From: Brachypodium distachyon
Lineage: Eukaryota; Streptophyta; Magnoliopsida; Poales; Poaceae
Assembly (NCBI RefSeq): GCF_000005505.3
Contig: NC_016135.3
Location: 18,446,613-18,510,612 of the forward strand
Direction of reading: 5' to 3'
DNA length: 64,000 nt
The position numbers and the translations under genes were made by a program. The notes beneath the pieces were generated by a model. It made no database searches. It was not told where the DNA came from and was given only the letters and a program-made list of their open reading frames with translations. This document shows, piece by piece, positions 23,482-34,674 of the stretch (position 1 is its first letter; every line of letters begins with the position of its first letter).

Positions 23482-24598
23482 TATCATTATTTTGTTGGTT
23501 TACTACGAGTCAATTTATGTCAATAGGTGAAACTCCTAAAACAGTGGCACCTCCCAGTTTCTTCTACTTGAGGTGATATACACTTGGATTTTTAGTTATT
23601 CATTATCAATAAGAAATGGGATAATGAAAAGTCAACAAACATTTTATTGTTCGGGCATTCTATCGATTGTTTGTGTTAATTTGCCAAGAGGATTCAATCT
23701 AGGGAAATCAATACCTGGTATGAGGAAAGTACAGGATATAAGTTTCGCGTGCGAGTTTTATGTGCTCCGCCCTGGCAATATGCAGAGACCTATCTCTTTT
23801 TTTTTCTTTCCGAAAAGGAGCATAACCCCCGGCTATCGGCTTCCAAGGGATGCCTTCAACCCCTAAGGCCCTACACAATGTAGCGATGCCAAATCTCTGA
23901 GTCAATGATGTCAGCTTGTATCCATGCTGGATATTTTTCTATAGCATCGGTCTCACAATGTTACTTTGGCCCCTAAAGATAGTAGGACCCACAATGTCCA
24001 GATACCAACGTCGACGTGAGCCCTTCGCGCGAGTTCTTTCCGGTTGCCCTCGTGGGATAGAAAAAAAAATCCCTTCTCCAAACCAGTTGTAACGATATTG
24101 TTATTTTACTAGCAATGTGCCCGTGCGCTGCTACGGAACATCTTACATTGCGAGGGAACCATAACATTTTGTGTTGTTCGATTTTTGTCACTACTATTTA
24201 TTCTGCTTTAATTGTCCGGTTGACGGGAATTGGGGATTGGAGAATGGGAGGCAGCAATTGCGGGTTGGGGATGAGACCGGTAGAAGGAAGAAGATATTGG
24301 AGGAGATTGGAGTTTGAAGTGATAGAACAACATGAGGTCAATGTGATTCGGGCGGACCCCATTTGTCAGTTGCCAGTTCTTAGAGAGGAGATGCATGGGA
24401 GGTGAATTGACGACCACCAAGTGAAAACTTTATAAGTAAGGATTTGATGGGGAGTTTGAGCATCAGAGCATGGTTCCCTTGATTTTTGGTTTGGCACCGA
24501 CTAGCCAGTAGAGGCACCGGTGCCAAATGGACAAAAGTGAATTTGTATGCACACTCTGGTGGAAACACATGATCAGGTAATGTCGACGCGTGCATATG
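23482..24598. other. Intergenic region with decayed repeat debris
   Basis: A T-run followed by CCGAAAAGGAGCATAACCCC (about 23795-23830) looks like the reversed 3' end of a non-LTR element, but too little is left to bound it. The rest holds no recognisable gene. Confidence 0.4.
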
Positions 24599-25130
24599 TT
24601 GTGATGAGGATATCACAGTCGGGTAGCCGAGAGCCGACCGGAAGATATTGCCGACTTAGTGTACAAGCCGACTGTGTCCAGTGTCCACCACCCGGCCGGA
24701 AGCTGCCGTATAAGAGAAGAAAGCCTAGTTTAAGTTATAAAAAATATCAGTCGTAGATATCTTGTATAGAAAGGATGCTTCGCGCATATCTTGTAAAAGA
24801 AGGAATCCTTAATAGAAGAGTCCGTGTTTGAGTAGCACACGGCCACCAAAACCCTAGCTAGGTCGACCCTATATATAAGGGCGCCCCCAAAGGCACGCCA
24901 CACAACCGACACAATCTTGTAATCATATTCTCAATAGTAGATTGACAACAGGATGTAGGTCTACCTCTAAGAGCAGGGGTAGCCGAACCTATATAAACCT
25001 TGTCTCGCCACGCTCAAGATCCGCCGACTTCTATCTCTAAGAACAATTGACATGTTGTGTTCGTTGAAGATGGTGGCTCGAAACTCGGCTTTGGGGATGA
25101 AAATCCCGAGATAAACCTATCGTTGGAATC
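24599..25130 (+). mobile_element. LTR-like retrotransposon remnant
   Basis: The stretch has the make-up of a gypsy-type LTR: a TGATGAGGATATCACAG-like left part, a strong TATA box (CCCTATATATAAGGGCGCC near 24868-24886), then a leader-like segment with repeated CCGAC/TCGGC motifs. No internal retrotransposon domains flank it, so it would be a solo LTR or fragment. I could not fix the ends or a target duplication. Confidence 0.5.
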
Positions 25131-25830
25131 ATCATTATCCGCGTATGTGGTGAATTTTTCTTGAAGGCCTTGCCTACCAGTGGTGTTCTTTTTGTTTGTT
25201 TTGCCTTTTTAGCACATGATTATGGTAATCTGTGGAGTTACTGCTGTGAGGCCTATTTTTTCTCTTTTTGTAGATTGACTTTGTTCGGCTTATGTATGGT
25301 TTTCCTTTTTTAAGAAATATATACGGTTGTGTATCAATCTATGTAGAGTCGGGAGTTATCCTCCTTTATTTACGGAAAACATATAGATACAACGACCAAT
25401 CGAACCCATCGTTCGGTTTTAGATAATTGATGAAGAATTCTATTAGCTCTAGGCATCCACACAACCTATTACGTACACTCCATGTATAAAATCAAAGAAG
25501 ACTCTCTCTCTCTCTATATATATAATATGTATGTACTAGCTAAATGCAGTGTGTTGCTACACAAATATTATGATTGTATTGTATAACATGTCTAAATGTG
25601 TTTTTGTCCCCGTGTTTTCCACGTTTGTATTGAATATAATCAACTCAGCAATTATTATTTTTTGAGAATAAATTCAGCCAATTGTAATTAAAATACCATG
25701 ATACATCTATATAACATACCGAATGGGTGTAATTACATTTATTTTCTAGCAATATAAGAAATACTCTTAATAAAGTGGACGGGCGTCCACCAATTCTGGT
25801 TTTTATAGAGAAAAAAAGATATAGCATGTA
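25131..25830. other. Intergenic, AT-rich
   Basis: Nothing recognisable apart from a (TC)n/(TA)n simple repeat at about 25501-25528. Confidence 0.45.
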
Positions 25831-26136
25831 TTAGCTCAGCAACTTATCTACAAGTCTGCGCCCCTCTGGATGCCCAAGCTCCCATTCTTGCATGAGATTT
25901 CCTAATAATACGTAGAAGCAACATCCAAAGACAAGGCATATAATCCCCAAGACGAAAACGAAGGTGTTGCGAGGTTTTGGATTGGTGTGGAGCGCATCTG
26001 GGCCCATTAGGTATATGGACAACACAACAGTCGACAGTGTCACAAAAGCCACGACGCATGTAACCCTACAACGACCACAATCGTCCGGCTCCACCTCCGT
26101 CGTCATCCTGCCGCCGCCACTTTCGATGTCACCCAT
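25831..26136 (-). CDS. Small hypothetical membrane protein
   Basis: From ATG 26136 to TAA there is a 101-residue frame with an acidic/glycine N-terminus (MGDIESGGGRM), a CGRC motif, and two hydrophobic stretches of about 20 residues (VTCVVAFVTLSTVVLSIYLMG and TFVFVLGIICLVFGCCFYVLL) separated by a short polar loop. The C-terminal part, about 20 residues, is charged (EGRRLVDK). I do not recognise a family. The two well-formed membrane segments and the moderately GC-rich start argue for a real or recently real gene. It could also be a fragment of a larger locus, as no supporting exons were found. Confidence 0.4.
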   Translation of the reverse strand: MGDIESGGGRMTTEVEPDDCGRCRVTCVVAFVTLSTVVLSIYLMGPDALHTNPKPRNTFVFVLGIICLVFGCCFYVLLGNLMQEWELGHPEGRRLVDKLLS

Positions 26137-27190
26137 CGCCACTCTTGCCGTCAAAATTATACCATTGTCAGTTATCAAGCTTAATTAGGTTAACATAAAT
26201 AACAAACACTCCGTAAGTACGTGTTGAATCATTCCGAAGCTAACACAGCCCATACATTAACAAACTAGGGGTGCCAGTGGGAAACTGGGAACTCAGCCCA
26301 CTTAAGACTTAACACCCACCGGGCTGACCGCATTGGGTCAAACAGGCTCAAGCGGGCTGACCCTTTTGTCCAGCGGACAGGCCGCATATACCGCATGCAT
26401 GAAAGATGAAGTCCAGACTCTTAATATAAATATTAAAATAATAATTATAATCTTTTAAAATGTACCGTATTGTCCTCGTGATTAATATGGATCAGAGTTC
26501 CTGAGTCTGCACTTGTTAAGAGGATACAACCCTTGTAGACAAGGCAACCACATGAACCCAGGGCTCAGGACCTAGATCTAGGGTTAAAGAGTGTATCATG
26601 TGCTAAGTTAGTAGAGATTTTTGAATTTTTTTTCTATACATATATAAAGAAATTCGGTTCCAAACCCAGGGCTATAGCCCTTTTCACTACCAGATGTATA
26701 CCTTTTACTACCGGTGCTAATTTTTTACAAAACAATTGTAGTAATTTTCTAACCAGAGACTAACTCAAAACAAGATACATGATTAATTCAATAAAGCTTA
26801 CTTATCACGATGACTATCTCTTAGCTGGATCCGTGGGACGACGGTCTGTGAACCGCAGGGCGCCGGCCGGCAAGGGAGCGATGGGGCGAAGCAGATACAG
26901 CGATCGACGGGTTTTTTTTAGGGATACAGCGATCGACGGGTTGAAGGGACGTATTTATATGGACGGCTGGTGCTGCTGTCCTGATCGTATGCCGGGTCGG
27001 GGTTCCGAGTCCCGATCGGCAAGCCAGAAAAGCCTATGGGCCAGGAGGCTAGCAAACTCTACTATCCACATAACACAGCCCAAATATACAGGCCTACACA
27101 CACATCCTGCCCCCCTGTTTCCATGGGCCCGGGGCGGCTGTCCCGCCAGGGCCGGGCAAGAACGCGGTCCTCTCAGAAAAAAAAAACTGC
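26137..27190. other. Intergenic, nothing recognised
   Basis: No gene. The frame at 26.8-27.27 kb has no family motif and runs into the MITE that follows. Confidence 0.45.
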
Positions 27191-27228
27191 AAGAACGTGC
27201 ATTAGCAGTGCTCTACCAAATGAGCTAC
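27190..27228 (-). other. tRNA-Ala-like relic (5' half)
   Basis: On the minus strand GGAGATGTAGCTCATTTGG plus TAGAGC matches the acceptor and D-arm half of a tRNA-Ala, including the A-box TAGCTCATTTGG. The anticodon region (TGCTAATGCACG) lacks about three bases and the T-arm is missing. It is a fragment, perhaps of a tRNA-derived SINE, and not a functional tRNA gene. Confidence 0.4.
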
Positions 27229-27247
27229 ATCTCCTTTATAAATTATA

Positions 27248-27786
27248 GAGTAAAATACAACACTAGTCCATGAATTCGGCAAAAATGAATACTTGAGTCC
27301 ACGAAGTCAGAAACGCACACTTAAACCCTTAAAGTGGGACTATTGTGTCACATTAGTACAAAAACGGTTCGACGAGGGTTAAACACGCCACGCGGCCGCC
27401 ACGTCGGGTTCAGCCAAGACCGCGGGCTGCTACTCCATTTTCTCAGTATTTTTTTTACAAAATCGCCATGCCCGAGCCGCCCGTGAGGGGCAAGGCGGCC
27501 TTACCCAGACGAGGATCATGGGGCCTGAGAACCACGCCGTTGCCGCCGCCGCCTCGTCTAAGGTTGCTATTAAGCACATAACGCTCAATTTTCACGAGAG
27601 GACGTCGGTGAAGAGGTCACTGAAGCCGACATGGCCGCCACATAACGTGTTTAAATCTTGCCGAATCGTTTTTGGAGTAAAATGACACAGTAGTCCCAGT
27701 TTAGGGGTTAAAGTGTGCATTTTCCGAGTTCGTGGACTAAAGTGTTCATTTTTGCTGAGTTCATGGACTAGTGGTGTATTTTACTC
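27248..27786. mobile_element. Mutator-type MITE, copy 1
   Basis: A 539-base element with long terminal inverted repeats (about 160 bases). The ends GAGTAAAATACA-CACTAGTCC and the inverse GGACTAGTGGTGTATTTTACTC face outward. An exact 9-base duplication TAAATTATA flanks it (27239-27247 and 27787-27795), the hallmark of Mutator-like elements. The interior is GC-rich and non-coding. Confidence 0.92.
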
Positions 27787-28747
27787 TAAATTATAACCCT
27801 GCAAGAATGTGGACTATGAGATGTGGGATTTCTTGGTAACGAATCTGTTCATGTTGCTACTTCAGTAGCCATGCTCATTACGAATTCCAAAAATGTGTCA
27901 TGATGTTTTGTTGGTTTGATCTTCTGCGATATTGGAGTCCTTCTCTGACGTTCTGGTAAAGATCCTGTGGTTCGACAACCTGCACTTTTAGGGGATAATC
28001 TTCGGTCCAAGTACGTTCAACGGTCACGGCTTGTCATCTCTTTAGATGGGTGAGTCAATGGGCTTTTTGAAACCTTTGAAGGTAGTCAACATCATGCAGG
28101 GGTACGAGTGGTGATGTTACCGCGCCAATCTAATCACAGTATTTTTACTGAAGCACGGACCATTTTTCGTGTTGCAAAGATTGATACCATGGAGAATATG
28201 TTTTCGAGAGATTTCATTGTAATTCTTAGTTGTAGGGATTACTTTATAATTTCTTGTGTTTATGATCCCAAGCACTACACTTGTAATGATTTTTTAGATC
28301 GAATAAAGTTACAAGTTGATTCAAAAAAACGAATTCCAACAATTAATATGGGCACGTGGACTTTCAGTATGTATGCTAGGCTCTGAAAATTGATTATGTC
28401 TATTGAAGTGAATCATGCACGTGTATGTTAGTGACCATGGCGTATTTAATCAGTTAGCCCAACATCTTTTGCTGCATATGGTGATCTAATTAACTGCTTG
28501 CAGAACTATCTTTGCTGGCTATGTGAGCCTCTCAATAGGGTGGTTCATGTTTATTAGTAGCTGTTCAAATTGGCTGCCCCTTTTCGAAAAAAAAGTAGCT
28601 GTTCAAGTGAGGTTGGCTCCATTCAGTTTAAGTCCTTCTCAGCCGTGTTGATGTATCTTATTTTTCTTTAATAAGCTTAAATTGATTACCAATTAGCATC
28701 GTTACCATCAGTTTCCATATGTTCTTTTCAGCCATTTAAGTGTTATA
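27787..28747. other. Intergenic, nothing firm
   Basis: No recognisable gene. A 92-codon frame at 28108-28386 has no family motif. Confidence 0.45.
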
Positions 28748-28937
28748 CTACCTCAGTTTCTAAATATAAGAAGTCATATAAAAGCTACAAACATCTATAA
28801 CTCCAAATTTGTCATTATATGTAATTTCATAGTATACTCAATTGATATTGTAGATCTTAGTAGATTTTTCAATAAAATTGGGCAAACTTGTAACTTAGAA
28901 CAATGTTAGGATTTCTTATATTTAGGAAAGGATGGAG
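28748..28937. mobile_element. Stowaway-like MITE, decayed ends
   Basis: CTACCTCAGTTTCTAAATATAAG-type left end and inverted CTTATATTTAGGAAAGGATGGAG right end bound about 190 AT-rich bases. TA precedes the left end; the right TA is mutated to AA. Confidence 0.78.
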
Positions 28938-29095
28938 AACCTTATAATCTAATCATAGTAGTTCAGCAGGATTTAAATATTTGCTATGAAAATTCTTATT
29001 TGTGCTACATATTTTTTTTTTGCAGTGAGAAGCTCTGCAACGATATGTAAATCTATGTCATACATCGATGGTCATAACGGGGAGATCGACCAATA

Positions 29096-29623
29096 GAGTA
29101 AAATGCATCACTAGTCCACGAACTCGGCAAAAATGAACACTTTAGTCCACAAACTCGGGAAACGCACACTTACACCCTAAATTGAGACTACTGTGTCACT
29201 TTAGTCCAAAAACGGTTCGGCGAGACTTAAACACGCCACGTGGCCGCCACGTCGGTTTCATCTAGGACCACAGGTTGCTACTCGATTTCTTAAGGATTTT
29301 TTTTCTTCAAAATTACCATGCCCGAGCCGCCTGCGAGGGACAAGGCGGCCGCGCCCAGACGGTGATCCTGGGGTCCTGAGAACCACACTGTTGCCACATG
29401 TTGCTATCAAGTCCACAACGCTCAATTTTGACGAGATGATGCCGGTGAAGGGGTCGCCGAAGCCGACGTGGTGACCACGTGGCGTGTTTAAACCTCACCG
29501 AACTGTTTTTGGACTAAAGTGACACAGTAGTTTCAGTTTAGTGGTTTAAACGTGCATTTTTCGAGTTCGTGAACTAAAATGTTCATTTTTACCGAATTCA
29601 TGAACTAGTGGTGTATCTTACTC
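29096..29623. mobile_element. Mutator-type MITE, copy 2
   Basis: Same family and same orientation-independent termini as the copy at 27248-27786. It is 528 bases long, with flanks CGACCAATA (29087-29095) and CGACCTATA (29624-29632), i.e. 8 of 9 bases shared. The interior again contains a CCATGCCCGAGCCGCC-type GC-rich block. Confidence 0.9.
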
Positions 29624-29632
29624 CGACCTATA

Positions 29633-30625
29633 CTTAGTGTACGTTGTAGTTCACATCTTTGGCCAAAAGCGAGAAGATTCATCTCAGACTCAATAGCATT
29701 AGCAATTGCTTGATGATTTGGCAGGCTGATATGAATTGATTCTTGACTTCTACAGTATGAAGTAGTGTTAAGTTTTGGACGTGAATCCATGCTCGTTTCT
29801 TGCATGGAAAATCCAGCCGCTCTTGATATACATGAGGGGTGACGGCCGATTGAACAACACACGATTAGAAAAATCAATCTACAAACCTATCCCGTACGTC
29901 CTATTCTCTGCTTCTCGTTCATCGTCGTCCTTCATACCAGAAAGCTTCGATCCATGAAGTCGTAGCGGTGGACGAACCGACCTAGGGCAGTTCATTGCCG
30001 CCGTGCATCTAGAGGGGGTCCCTCCCGGACGCGTGGGGTTTTGGGTTTCAAGAAATCTCGCCGGCTGTCCTAAGTATCCCGCTTCCGGCGAGGTTGCTCT
30101 GGCGACGTGTCTTGCGTATCTCTCTCGACGCCGCAGATACATGTGATGTGTTTGTGTGCGAACACCGTGGGGATGCCGCCAAAACCCCTATTGTGTTACA
30201 CGGGATGCAGTCTGTGTGGCGCCCCCGTCCAGCCCCACTTGCACCCAAGCCCATTTTTTCTGCATGGACAAACTAGGGGCGGCTGCTGGGAGCCCATTGC
30301 GCCGGCCCAAGTTGTACTCTGTTATTTTCTTTCTGCATATTCTTAAAATTTTAATTTCCCCAAGTTTCTTTTCTTGTACTTCAATTTTATTATTTTATCT
30401 ATAGACCTTATATTTGGAAACATGAACGATTTTCAGATATATATAATTTCTATAGAAATGGTTAAATTTAATTTAATGATCATATGTCTCTAGAAAAACG
30501 TTTGTCTAACCCATAAAAAGAATGCTACAAGTTGTCATAAAGAATTTTCATATGTTCTTATATCTCACAAATAATATTCCTTCAATTTTATTATATATGC
30601 TCATAATTTTTTTTTAAATTATATA
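29633..30625. other. Intergenic, nothing firm
   Basis: It contains a GC-rich half (29.9-30.3 kb) with no conserved reading frame and an AT-rich half. No element could be bounded. Confidence 0.45.
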
Positions 30626-31668
30626 CTTTCTTCGTCCAACAAAGGATGTGATGAGGATATCCCACATGTCGATACACCCGCAGCACCTACAGTCACATTA
30701 CAAGGACCTGTCATAAGAGCTCGCGCATGCCAACTTAATTATCAGGTACTTTCGTTTCTTGGAACGATTCTTCACATAGATGAGAATATGATACTGCCTA
30801 AATCAGATGTGTTTGTCACACTTAGGAATGATGGACCTAGCATGGATGAGAGGGACAAGCATTGGAGCATGATCACGCATGGAGATGAAGGCAGCAAGCG
30901 TGTGAGGACTGAAGATGGCGTCGCAACGGGAGATTTCAGAACGTTGAAGTCACCATAATGAGAGATGAAGACGTGGGCGAAATATAGAGCTTTTCCCTTC
31001 ATATTTTCGTCCACATAATTATATGGTGCTGTGTCACCTTTTAAGTTTGGGCTAGGCCCATGTAATTTTCGTCCACATGCATGGGCTGAACTTTAGAGTC
31101 CGTATAGGTGAAGGAAACCAACCTAGAGTGGGTTTCGGCCTCCTCTCCCAAGGCTGGCCGCATACCCCTCTAGTCCTCCATATATACCCCCGTTAGGTCT
31201 TCGTTTAGATTCGGATTTTGTTTAGTTTAAAACTTAGCTATTCGCTACTCTTCGCCACAGGCACAAGTGTCAAATCAACCTTCTATACTACGTGCTTGCA
31301 GAATCCCATCAATAAAGCTTCACCTTTATTCGCAATATCTTGATTGTATCTATAATTTTTGCTTGTTCTTCGGTTGCATGCAGGGATTGATCCTTCATGA
31401 TCAGGTTGATCTAGCTCCGGCATGGTCAATAACCTCGGAAGTTGGTGTAGCGATCGCTAAGGCGCAACGTCTCGCATGTTTGTAGCCGGTTCGTCAACGT
31501 CGACATCCACCCAAAAATCGATAGTTACCGTCTCATCGAAAGATCGGGCACCTTTCCCCTATCAGGATGTCTCAATTTTAACTAAATTTGAATACATATA
31601 CACTAAGTCATGTCTAGATACATTTAAATTTGGAGAAACTTGAGACATTTTTTGTTGGACGGAGTGAG
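30626..31668. mobile_element. Stowaway-like MITE split by a solo LTR
   Basis: The left fragment (CTTTCTTCGTCCAACAAAGG...) and the right fragment (ATGTCTCAATTTTAACTAAA ... TTTTGTTGGACGGAGTGAG) together form one copy of the MITE family also seen at 13706-13851. TA flanks both ends (30624-30625 and 31669-31670). The interruption is the solo LTR described next. Confidence 0.88.
30649..31564 (+). mobile_element. Solo LTR of a gypsy-type retrotransposon
   Basis: A 916-base block beginning TGATGAGGATATCC and ending CCTATCA lies between exact 5-base duplications GGATG (30644-30648 and 31565-31569). Its first 300 bases encode an open stretch typical of the C-terminus of a gypsy polyprotein (including ARACQLNYQVLSFLGT and FVTLRNDGPSMDERDKHW). 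The coding frame of the parental family therefore ran into its LTR. A CATATATACCCC motif near 31178 may be the promoter. No internal domains remain, so recombination between two LTRs is the simplest origin. Confidence 0.88.
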
Positions 31669-31670
31669 TA

Positions 31671-32078
31671 CTTAAAAACATCCGTAAACGAGGACAAAAC
31701 TTTCTAATGTAAGCACACACGTGCTTAGATTAAAAACATCTTCTATTCTTCACATCATATATATATAGCTCTACCCAAAGCTATAGGTGAACGTGTTTTT
31801 GTTCAAACTTTGATTTTCAAAACTTGTTTTAGTACAATAATTAAAAAGGTCGGATTGACGACCAAGAAAAGCGAAGCTCTTTTATCACCGCAAAACGAAG
31901 AAGATGTTCTCTTTTCATCGGAAGAGCTTAAAAGGGTCTTCCGGGCCTAGATGTCATTCACGGTGCAACGGGAGGGCAGTCAATACGGTTTTGCTTTGGC
32001 CTGCCACCCTGACATCCTGTCTGCTCCTCTCTCCCGCCCTATCGCTGCAGCAAAAGCACAACATATACGGGGACTGGA
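31671..32078. other. Intergenic, nothing recognised
   Basis: AT-rich, then a GC-richer stretch that leads into the tandem duplications upstream of the SWEET gene. Confidence 0.4.
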
Positions 32079-32745
32079 GAGACATCCTCGCGTCTGCCCT
32101 CCAGACCGCGAGGTTCCAGTGCACATCTCCCTTCTCGGTTTCACAGGTAGCGATAGAGCAGAGTACTACGTACTACATCGATGTCTCTACTGTTCTTGAA
32201 TCCCCGATAATTCCTTTTGTTGCTTGGATCCTGTACGTGTTGCCTCTCCCATATATGGGCTTGTTGCTTAAATCTTGTGAAAACATTTACTCCCTGTTCT
32301 TGGATCCTTCCTTTTCTTATTTTTTTTGGGTCCTGCACGCCTTAAACCTTCTCGCGTGGGTTCGTTTCTTAAGCCTCTCCTTGTTCATGAATCCTTCTTT
32401 TTCCTTTTTTCTTGGGTTCTCTGCAGACGTCGATCGAGGCTCCAGTGAATCGAGACACGCTCGCGTCTGCCCTCCGGATCATCGCTCTCTTCTCGGTTTC
32501 ACAGGTAATTAACGCGAGTACTACTACATCGATGTCTACTGTTCTTGAATGCCCAATTCTTTTCGTTGCTTGGATCCTGTACGTGATGCATCTCCCATGG
32601 ACTTGTTACTTTAATCTTGTAAAAACATTTACTCCCTGTTCTTGAATCATTCCTTTTCTTTTTTTCTTTTTTTGATCCTGCACGTCTTAAACCTTCTCGC
32701 GTGGGTTCGTTTCTTAAGCCTCTCCTCGTTCTTAATCCTTCTTTT
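32079..32745 (+). repeat. Tandem duplication (about 350-370 bases, two units) upstream of SWEET
   Basis: Unit 1 (from about 32079) and unit 2 (from about 32451) share ordered blocks: CTCGCGTCTGCCCTCC, CTTCTCGGTTTCACAGGTA, ACTACATCGATGTCT, TTGCTTGGATCCTGTACGTG and CTTCTCGCGTGGGTTCGTTT. The shared TTTCACAG|GTA looks like a repeated splice-site region, so this may be a duplicated leader exon plus intron. No long conserved reading frame. Confidence 0.75.
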
Positions 32746-32886
32746 TTTTTTCGGGTTCTGCACGTCTCAATTGTTCTTGCATGGATTTGTTGCATAAATC
32801 TTAGATAAAGCATCCTCCCCTTGTTTTCTTAGTCCTTCCAATGTTCTTGTTTTTGCTGGGATCATGTACGTCTCGCATGCAAGCCG

Positions 32887-33087
32887 TGCGTTCGTTGCTT
32901 CAATCTTTGCCTTTTTTGTTTTTTGTTTTGGACAGGTTTTGTTTTTATATCTCTTCTCTTTTGCTCGAGCGGAGAAACGCATCAGACCATGTCCTGCGTT
33001 CGTTGCTTCAATTTTTGCCCCTTTTCTCTCTTTGTTTTTGCATCTCTTCTCTTTTGTTCGAACGGAGAAACGCATGAGACCATGTCC
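32887..33087 (+). repeat. Second tandem duplication (about 109 bases, two units)
   Basis: GCGTTCGTTGCTTCAATYTTTGCC occurs at 32887 and 32996. Each copy is followed by an ATCTCTTCTCTTTTG stretch and then GAGAAACGCATSAGACCATG. The period is about 109 bases, directly after the larger duplication. Confidence 0.8.
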
Positions 33088-34674
33088 TCTAGTGAAATTA
33101 TTTTTCTATGATCACGCACGCACGCGCAGAATCATGGTTTTATTTGCGGGTGCTGCTGATGATACAAGGTCGGTGGTTTTGTATATCTAGTTTTAGCTTC
33201 TCATCTTCTGTTCGTAAGTCTCGAGATCGATCCCAGCCTAGTCAGCATTTTGGTACACGAGAACAGGTATACGCCAGTGGATTTTTGGGTCTCAGCCTCT
33301 GCGGCGTCCTTATCGCAGCCGTCTGTCTACTGCCGTGCACGACATCCTGCCGCACCACCGTGCTCCCGCCATGACGCGGGAGATGCGCCACCGTGCGCGA
33401 CATCCCGACGGCCGCTCCGCAGCTCCATCGCGCAGTTGGCGGTTGCGGTGGCGGCCGGCTATGCCTCCTCTTCTCGTAATCTCCTTGATTGCAGCATCAT
33501 CTCTTAATGTCGCTCAAATCGATCCCTAGGAGGTTAGGACGCTGGAGGGGGAGGATTTGAGCGCCGGATAAGGCTGAGCTCCAAATTGCTAGTAACATTC
33601 CCCCCTTTCCCTTTGCCAGTTTTCATTTGAGACGTCAAATTACTTGATGCTTAACGTGAGTCGTTGCACACTCGCGCTTGGTTAGTTTCTCTGGGTCCTG
33701 CTGACCTGCTCAATTGAATTGTGAAACTCGAGTGCCCGAGTTTAACAATTTATTGAATGGTGAACTCCGTACCTATGCTAACTTGATGCTTAACCTGAGT
33801 TAACAATTAATTGGGGCGATCCTATCAACTGCCAGTAGGGTGCCAGACGCAGGATCCTATCACTGCCAGCTCGGGGCGTCCACCGCACGCGCGCACCCGC
33901 CCGGCTAGCCTTAAGAAGGCCTCCTTCGCCTTGCATGGACGAGGACGATCCACTGCACTTTTGCTTGCAAAAGAACACGAACACCAGAAGAAAGGTGAGA
34001 TCACCCACTCGCCTTACCTCTTCTCTTGTACGAGTTAATCCCTCTGTTCCTTCTCCCCAAACCCCTGTTCCTCCTCCAAAACCCTGTGAGATTCTCTTCC
34101 TTTGCGTGTCCCACTTCTTCGATCGCGCACGTTATATGTCCTCAATCTCTTGCTCCCGATATTTCTAAAAAAATCTCTTGCTTCCGCTTCTTCCTTTTAG
34201 TGCTAATGTTGCTGCACTGCTTCTCGTTGTTGGTTTTGGTTTTGTCATCGAGTAGTTTTGCTCGCATTGTGATCTTGTCTTGGAGTTGAAGGAGGCAAAT
34301 TATCGAGCACCTAGCCACCTACTTATCACATTGCAATAAAAATGGCTGTGTGCATCAATTGATGCAGAGGGCCGGGGATCGCTTTCTCTCTTCGAAAAAA
34401 ACCCTACTGATCAGTGGTGATTTCGACTGGCCCTATCTTTGAACTCGACGGTATTATTTGTCCAACTCTCCTGCCGTTGTTCTTGATGCAAGGATTTTGG
34501 AGTGGTTTTGATTTCGTTTTGAGCTCATGATTGTTGTTCTTTACACTAATCTGCAAGTCTACATTCTTGTTACAAAAGGTGGTGTCACATTATTGTTGTC
34601 TCTTGTATGTAACAGTTTTTCATATACTCCTGTGCTTTTGGGTCTTCATCTCAGTTTGATCGGAATTCCTGCAG
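33088..34674 (+). other. Upstream/leader region of the SWEET gene
   Basis: No independent gene seen. A GC-rich stretch at 33.25-33.55 kb has several overlapping frames without motifs. The CAG directly before the SWEET ATG (34672-34674) could be an acceptor, so untranslated leader exons may lie in this region. Confidence 0.4.

Noticed and set aside
27190..27228. Functional tRNA gene
   Set aside because: The anticodon arm is damaged and the T-arm and B-box are missing.
32887..33087. CRISPR-like array
   Set aside because: Only two units, adjacent and diverged, without spacers, in a plant nuclear context.
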